From positions 7,316,001-7,380,000 of the forward strand of contig NZ_CP107903.1 in assembly GCF_036013955.1 (NCBI RefSeq): DNA of 64,000 nt, given 5' to 3'. Numbering within the stretch: position 1 is the stretch's first letter; every line of letters begins with the position of its first letter. The stretch is from Streptomyces sp. NBC_00459 (GTDB lineage: Bacteria > Actinomycetota > Actinomycetes > Streptomycetales > Streptomycetaceae). Shown piece after piece: positions 60,005-64,000 of the stretch. The notes beneath the pieces were generated by a model. The model saw only the letters and a program-made list of their open reading frames with translations. It searched no databases and was not told the DNA's origin. Position numbers and translations under genes: made by a program.

Positions 60005-61375
60005 ATGGCGCCGGAACGAACCCGAGATGATGGGCCGAGCCGTGAGGAGGTCCAGCAACGGATCAACAGCCTCTACGACCAGGCCGAGAGCTTCACCGGG
60101 ACCTTCAACGCCACCCGCGCGATGAAGCTGGGCATTCGCAGGCGCGTCAACCCCGCGCCGGAGGCCGCGCGCAGGCGCTCCGATCCCGCCCTCGACGAGG
60201 TCGCCCGACCGTGGTTCGACGTGGGCCGCTCCCAGTTGGGCCCGACCGTGCCGGCAGTGCTGCCGCCCGACAGGAGGCCGGCCCGCGCGGCAGAGGAACG
60301 GCCCGCCCGACCGGCAGGACCGAACGTCGAACTGACCGCCCTTCCCGTGGCGGAGTTGTCCGCCGGACCTGTCGCCGCGCTGCCCGCCGGGCCGACCGCC
60401 GCTCTTCCGCCCGGGCCCATGGCCGAGCTGCCGCCCGCACCGGTCGCCGAACTTCCCGCCGCACCCATGGCCGCGCTGTCGGCCGTGCCCGCACCGCGCC
60501 GGGAAGCTCCGGGCGGCCTGGACTCGCTTTCGGCCGAGCCCAGCTGGTTCCCGTCGCCCGCCCAGGGCGCCGCTCCGCTCCCGGTGGCCGGTTCCCTGCC
60601 CGTCGAGGACGCCTGGCGCCTCCCCAACCGCGTCGAACAGCCTCGCCCCCAGCCCGCCGAGGAGTGGCAACTGCCCCAGCCGGTCGGCCTGAGCGCGGAC
60701 GCGTTCCTCGACGCCGGCACGCCCCTCTACGCGGGCACGCTCCGCGACGGGGACTACGCCCTCGTCACCGAGCTCCCCCTCGTCACCGAACCGTTCCCGG
60801 TCGCCGACCCGTTCCCCGCGACGGACACGCCCTACGGAACGCACACGCCGGCGCACGGTACCCAGACGTACTACGGCACCCAGACGCCGCCGCACGGCAC
60901 GCAGACGTCCTACGCCACGGGGACCTACTACCTCGGCACCGAGTCATTTCCGGGCCCCGGGACCGGCGCGAGTATCGGCAACGGCCTCGCGTTGGGCCTG
61001 GAGCCCGGCGCGAAGGCGGCGAAGGCGGTCGCCTTCGCCCGTGCGCAGATCGGCAGACCGTGCGTCTGGGGCGCGGTCGGGCCGGGGTCGTACGACAACT
61101 CCGGTCTCATCCAAGCCGCGTGGAAGGCCGCCGGGGTCGCGCTCCCGCGTTCCGTGCACGAGCAGGCGAGCGCCGGCATGGCGATCAACATCGCCGATGT
61201 CCGGCCCGGTGACCTCGTCTTCTTCCACGGCGAAGCGGGTCAGGTCGGTCACGTGGGCATCTTCGTCGGCGACGGCATGATGATGCACGCACCGAGTCCG
61301 GGTGCGCGGGTGCGCGACGACTCGATCTTCGCGGCCGGCGAGGCGGCGATCCACAGCGTCCTGCGGCCCGCGTAG
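60005..61375 (+). CDS. NlpC/P60-domain protein lacking the catalytic cysteine (pseudoenzyme)
   Basis: A 456-residue protein. The N-terminal 100 residues are charged and helical (SREEVQQRINSLYDQAESF), then comes a Pro/Ala/Thr-rich tract with degenerate repeats (LPAGPTAALPPGPMAELPPA; GTQT repeats at about 283-305). The C-terminal 120 residues are an NlpC/P60 domain, but the catalytic Cys is Asn: GPGSYDNSGLIQAAW (Asn365, normally Cys). The His of HVGIFVGDG (His416) is kept. No signal peptide is seen. The domain may bind peptidoglycan peptides or serve as a regulator without cleaving. The ATG follows GGAAGGAG. Confidence 0.85.
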   Translation: MAPERTRDDGPSREEVQQRINSLYDQAESFTGTFNATRAMKLGIRRRVNPAPEAARRRSDPALDEVARPWFDVGRSQLGPTVPAVLPPDRRPARAAEERPARPAGPNVELTALPVAELSAGPVAALPAGPTAALPPGPMAELPPAPVAELPAAPMAALSAVPAPRREAPGGLDSLSAEPSWFPSPAQGAAPLPVAGSLPVEDAWRLPNRVEQPRPQPAEEWQLPQPVGLSADAFLDAGTPLYAGTLRDGDYALVTELPLVTEPFPVADPFPATDTPYGTHTPAHGTQTYYGTQTPPHGTQTSYATGTYYLGTESFPGPGTGASIGNGLALGLEPGAKAAKAVAFARAQIGRPCVWGAVGPGSYDNSGLIQAAWKAAGVALPRSVHEQASAGMAINIADVRPGDLVFFHGEAGQVGHVGIFVGDGMMMHAPSPGARVRDDSIFAAGEAAIHSVLRPA

Positions 61376-61383
61376 GCGCCCTT

Positions 61384-61410
61384 CCAGGGGGCCGTCAGCG
61401 TGCCCCCTGG
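61384..61410. terminator. Hairpin between convergent NlpC/P60 and VOC genes
   Basis: CCAGGGGGC and GCCCCCTGG pair with a nine-base loop; it includes the VOC stop codon. Confidence 0.5.
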
Positions 61411-62198
61411 ATCAGCGAGAACATCGCCCCCTCCGGGTCCGTCACCGTCGCCACGCGGCCGTGTGCGCCGTCGTGCGGGGGCTCGACGACATGGCCGCCC
61501 AGGTCCACCAGGCGGGTGGCCGCCGTATCCGTGTCGGCGACCTCGAAGTACGTCATCCAGTGCGGGCCCCGGTCGCGGGGCAGGAGGTTGCCCACGCCGT
61601 GGATGCCGGCGACCGGGCGGCCCTCGACGTGCAGGGTGACGTAGTCGAGGTCCGCCGACACCACGGGCTCTCCCTCGTAGCCGAAGACGGTCTTGTAGAA
61701 CTTGGCCACGCTCGACGAGTCACGCGTGACCAGCTCGTTCCAGGCGGGAGTGCCGGGGACGCCGGTGATGCCCGTGCCCAGATGGGCGGCGGTCTGCCAG
61801 ATGCCGAACACCGCACCCATCGGGTCGGAGGCGATCGCCAGCCGGCCCGCCTCGGCAGCGTCCAGGGGGCCCACGCCCACGGTGCCGCCCGAGTGCCGGA
61901 CCATCTCCGCCGTGAGATCCACATCGTCCGATGCGAGGTACGGCGTCCAGGCGACGGGAAGGTGGCGGTCCGGCGGCAGCTGGCCGATGCCGGCCACCTC
62001 CTGGCCGTCGAGCAGGGCCCGTACGTACCAGCCGAGCTGCTGCGGGCCCAGCTCGAACTCCCAGCCGAACAACTCCCCGTAGAAGTCCTGGGTCGCCGTC
62101 ATGCCGTGCACCATCAGACTCACCCAGCAGGGTGTGCCGGGCGCGTGCCGGGCCGGCGCTTCGCTGTTCCGGTCGGCCGACTCCCGTGCCTCGGTCAT
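61395..62198 (-). CDS. VOC-family protein (two glyoxalase-like domains)
   Basis: A 267-residue protein with two glyoxalase/bleomycin-resistance-type modules, about 20-130 (GTPCWVSLMVHGMTATQDFYGELFGWEFELG) and 140-265 (AWNELVTRDSSSVAKFYKTVFGYEGEPV), ending in ATVTDPEGAMFSLIQGAR. Each half keeps the beta-alpha-beta3 layout with a Glu/His pair as likely metal ligands, yet the exact ligands are uncertain. Function (dioxygenase, resistance or hydrolase) cannot be assigned. The ATG at 62198 is chosen, with GAGGAGAG nine bases before it; a GTG two codons upstream (62204) is also possible. Confidence 0.88.
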   Translation of the reverse strand: MTEARESADRNSEAPARHAPGTPCWVSLMVHGMTATQDFYGELFGWEFELGPQQLGWYVRALLDGQEVAGIGQLPPDRHLPVAWTPYLASDDVDLTAEMVRHSGGTVGVGPLDAAEAGRLAIASDPMGAVFGIWQTAAHLGTGITGVPGTPAWNELVTRDSSSVAKFYKTVFGYEGEPVVSADLDYVTLHVEGRPVAGIHGVGNLLPRDRGPHWMTYFEVADTDTAATRLVDLGGHVVEPPHDGAHGRVATVTDPEGAMFSLIQGAR

Positions 62199-62578
62199 CG
62201 TCACTCTCTCCTCGACCCCTCGCGGTGGCCGTGTCACTTCCGCTGTCCGCCGCGTCGGCGGACCTGCCGCACACCGTCATACGGCGCGCTCCGTCGCCTA
62301 TGTCGGTCGTGCCGTACTGCGTGCCCGCGTACCCGCACGCTCCGTGCCGATGCTCGCACCACCCGCGGTACCGCGCGCCCGGGCCGCGCCGATACCGCAC
62401 GTCCTCGTCCTGAGGGTGCCCGAATCGGCGTTTCCTGCCTGTTTCCGCTCAATTGCCGCAAGGTGTACATCGGTCGTACAGCATGTGCTCGATCCCGTAC
62501 GCCGTGTGATCGAACCTGTCCGGCGGGAGAGTAGCCCGACCTGACCGCTGCGGCCACCCCGTGCGTAAGGATGGAGCC
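62199..62578. other. Divergent intergenic region between VOC and sulfurtransferase genes
   Basis: About 375 bases. It contains an inverted repeat TGTAC-ATCGGTC-GTACA (62464-62480), a second repeat TCCGCCG-CGT-CGGCGGA near 62246-62262, and TAAGGA (62566-62571) seven bases before the sulfurtransferase ATG, a -10-like element. No gene was recognised. Confidence 0.4.
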
Positions 62579-63421
62579 ATGAACGCCATCATCTCCGCAC
62601 CCGAGCTCGTGAACGAGCTGGCCGGTTCCAACCCGCCGGTCCTGCTCGACATCCGCTGGCAGCTGAGCATGCCCACCGCGGGGCCCTTCGACGGGCGCGC
62701 CGAGTACGCCGACGGGCACCTGCCCGGTGCGGTCTTCGTCGACCTGGACCGGGAGCTCGCCTCGGCGGCCGGACCGGCCGGCCGGCATCCGCTGCCCGAT
62801 CCGGAGGCGTTCGGCGCGGTCATGCGCCGCGCGGGCGTCTCGTCCGGAGTCCCGGTCGTCGTGTACGACGGCGGACAGGGCTGGGCGGCGGCCCGCGCAT
62901 GGTGGCTGCTGCGCTGGACGGGTCACCCGGACGTGCGGGTCCTGGACGGCGGGTTGCCGTCCTGGGAGGGGGCGCTCGACACGGACGTGCCGGCGCCCGC
63001 CGCGGGCGACTTCACGCCGGTGCCGGGAGCGGTGGGGCTGCTCGACGCCGACGGCGCCGCCGCGCTGGCCCGCTCCGGGCTGCTGCTCGACGCGCGCGCG
63101 GGGGAGCGCTACCGGGGCGAGGTCGAGCCCATCGACCGGGTCGGCGGACACATCCCGGGCGCGGTCTCGGCGCCCACGAACGAGAACGTGGGGGCGGACG
63201 GCCGCTTCCTTCCCGCGGACGAGCTGGCGGCCCGTTTCAAGACCCTGGGCGCGGCGGACGCCACCGCGGTGGGCGTGTACTGCGGATCGGGTGTCTCGGG
63301 CGCCCACGAGGTCCTGGCGCTGGCGGTCGCGGGCATTCCGGCCGCGTTGTACGTCGGCTCCTGGTCGCATTGGTCCGGCGATCCGGCGCGGCCCGTGGCC
63401 GTGGGGCCCGACCCGCAGTAG
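62579..63421 (+). CDS. Rhodanese-type sulfurtransferase
   Basis: A 280-residue tandem rhodanese (two domains, the second catalytic). Catalytic loop CGSGVSGAHEVLALAV holds the persulfide Cys (near residue 236). Other rhodanese marks are VLLDIRWQLS, YADGHLPGAVFVDLD, VVYDGGQGWAAARAWWLLRW and RVGGHIPGAVSAPTNEN. Substrate (thiosulfate or 3-mercaptopyruvate) is not certain; the loop CG[S/T]GVT fits both with SGVS. The gene may be leaderless. It is convergent with sepH, with a terminator between them. Confidence 0.92.
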   Translation: MNAIISAPELVNELAGSNPPVLLDIRWQLSMPTAGPFDGRAEYADGHLPGAVFVDLDRELASAAGPAGRHPLPDPEAFGAVMRRAGVSSGVPVVVYDGGQGWAAARAWWLLRWTGHPDVRVLDGGLPSWEGALDTDVPAPAAGDFTPVPGAVGLLDADGAAALARSGLLLDARAGERYRGEVEPIDRVGGHIPGAVSAPTNENVGADGRFLPADELAARFKTLGAADATAVGVYCGSGVSGAHEVLALAVAGIPAALYVGSWSHWSGDPARPVAVGPDPQ

Positions 63422-63473
63422 CGCAGCAGTTCGGCCGACGGTTGCAGCGTTCGGCCGAATGGGGGGCGTGACC

Positions 63474-63512
63474 GACTGTGGGGCCGCATCCGACGGACGC
63501 GGCCCCACAGTC
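63474..63512. terminator. Bidirectional hairpin between sulfurtransferase and sepH
   Basis: Perfect 14-bp arms (63474-63487 and 63499-63512) with an 11-base loop lie between convergent stops. Confidence 0.85.
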
Positions 63513-63535
63513 GTACGAATAGCCCGTACGGGCGA

Positions 63536-64000
63536 CTACTCCTTGTTCTTCCGGCGGGTGCCGAACACGATCTCGTCCCAACTCGGTACCGCCGCTCTGC
63601 GGCCGGGACGGACGCCGTCCGCCTCGGCCTGGCGGTCGGTGGCGCCGACCAGGCGGTCGCGATGGGCGCCGACAGAGCGGGGCATGAGCACGTCCGCGTA
63701 CGCGGAACCGGCCGAGGCCGCAGGGGCCGGGGGCTCCTCCAACTCGGGCTCTGGTACCGGCTCCTCCGTGGTATCCGTGGAGGAGGGTCGTTCCGGCACG
63801 ACCATGTCGCCGCGGAAACTCGGTACCGCTTCCAGGAGGCTCGTCAGCGAGTCACGCTCGCTCGCGGTCACGCCCTCCTCGGTGAGCTCGGACGACGGCG
63901 TGGGCAGGACCGGACGGTCCAGCGGGCGGTCGCGCGGCAGCCGGGCGATGCGCGGTACGAACGGGAAACTGGGCTCGGGCGCCGCGAGGTCGTCCGACTC
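63536..64000 (-). CDS. sepH: SepH, cell-division FtsZ-stimulating protein, C-terminal part (runs off the right edge)
   Basis: Only the last 154 residues are inside the window, read leftward to the stop at 63536. SepH promotes FtsZ assembly in actinobacteria. The stretch is a Pro/Glu/Arg-rich unstructured region ending in the conserved tail VPSWDEIVFGTRRKNKE, which identifies the DUF3071 family. The N-terminal folded DNA-binding-like domain lies outside. Confidence rests on the tail motif and on the position after the sulfurtransferase gene, as I recall from Streptomyces. Confidence 0.85.
   Translation of the reverse strand, partial: ESDDLAAPEPSFPFVPRIARLPRDRPLDRPVLPTPSSELTEEGVTASERDSLTSLLEAVPSFRGDMVVPERPSSTDTTEEPVPEPELEEPPAPAASAGSAYADVLMPRSVGAHRDRLVGATDRQAEADGVRPGRRAAVPSWDEIVFGTRRKNKE

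Noticed and set aside
1..64000. Mobile elements, CRISPR arrays, tRNA or rRNA genes
   Set aside because: No transposase or integrase motif, spaced repeat array, or tRNA-like cloverleaf was seen.

Overview
This window is a stretch of core chromosome from a Streptomyces species. The evidence is very high GC, actinomycete Shine-Dalgarno and leaderless start architecture, the essential sigma factor gene hrdB next to the sporulation regulator whiH, and a gene order that runs lexA, nrdR-nrdJ, rnhB, recQ, whiH, hrdB, parE, parC, ptsH and sepH. That order matches my memory of the Streptomyces coelicolor SCO58xx region. No insertion sequence, prophage, CRISPR array, rRNA or tRNA was recognised.

Bases 1-13000: the 5' end of lexA with a LexA box faces the NrdR-controlled B12-dependent ribonucleotide reductase genes. 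Small conserved genes follow (DUF2785, TerD, YdbC, histidine phosphatase, ADP-ribosylglycohydrolase). Next comes an MFS exporter divergent from a TetR regulator with two palindromic operators, then rnhB and an unnamed protein.

Bases 13000-30000: a hypothetical protein diverges from a RecQ-like helicase with a phosphoribosyltransferase-like tail. A TauE-type permease diverges from a LysR regulator. A DUF4192 protein, a degenerate glycogen-debranching-like protein, a Nudix regulator, a one-chain ABC ATPase-permease with a degenerate Walker B, whiH, hrdB and a secreted trypsin-like protease follow.

Bases 30000-48700: topoisomerase IV genes parE (+) and parC (-) bracket a DUF1453/histidine kinase/response regulator operon, a DUF485/acetate-type symporter pair, a CitA/CitB-like system with one kinase and two sister regulators, an iron-box-controlled sucrase ferredoxin, a divergent pair of citrate synthase homologues (one with an N-terminal DNA-binding domain) around palindromic operators, and a CobW GTPase.

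Bases 48700-64000: a pair of M16 peptidases (one active, one lacking the zinc motif), a c-di-AMP riboswitch before a secreted M23 peptidase, a GntR regulator, ptsH with a DasR site, a GNAT/acyl-CoA synthetase fusion, a DUF5998 protein with a phosphodiesterase, thymidine kinase, an NlpC/P60 protein whose catalytic Cys is Asn, a VOC protein, a sulfurtransferase, and the 3' end of sepH.

The main themes are DNA replication and repair (LexA, NrdJ, RNase HII, RecQ, topoisomerase IV, Tdk), development and division (WhiH, HrdB, SepH), acetate/citrate carbon control, and cell-wall remodelling. About a dozen genes have a -10-like hexamer 6-9 bases before the start codon, suggesting leaderless transcripts. 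The less ordinary signals are the two citrate synthases with their operators, the iron box, the pseudoenzyme-like substitutions and several unassigned inverted repeats.
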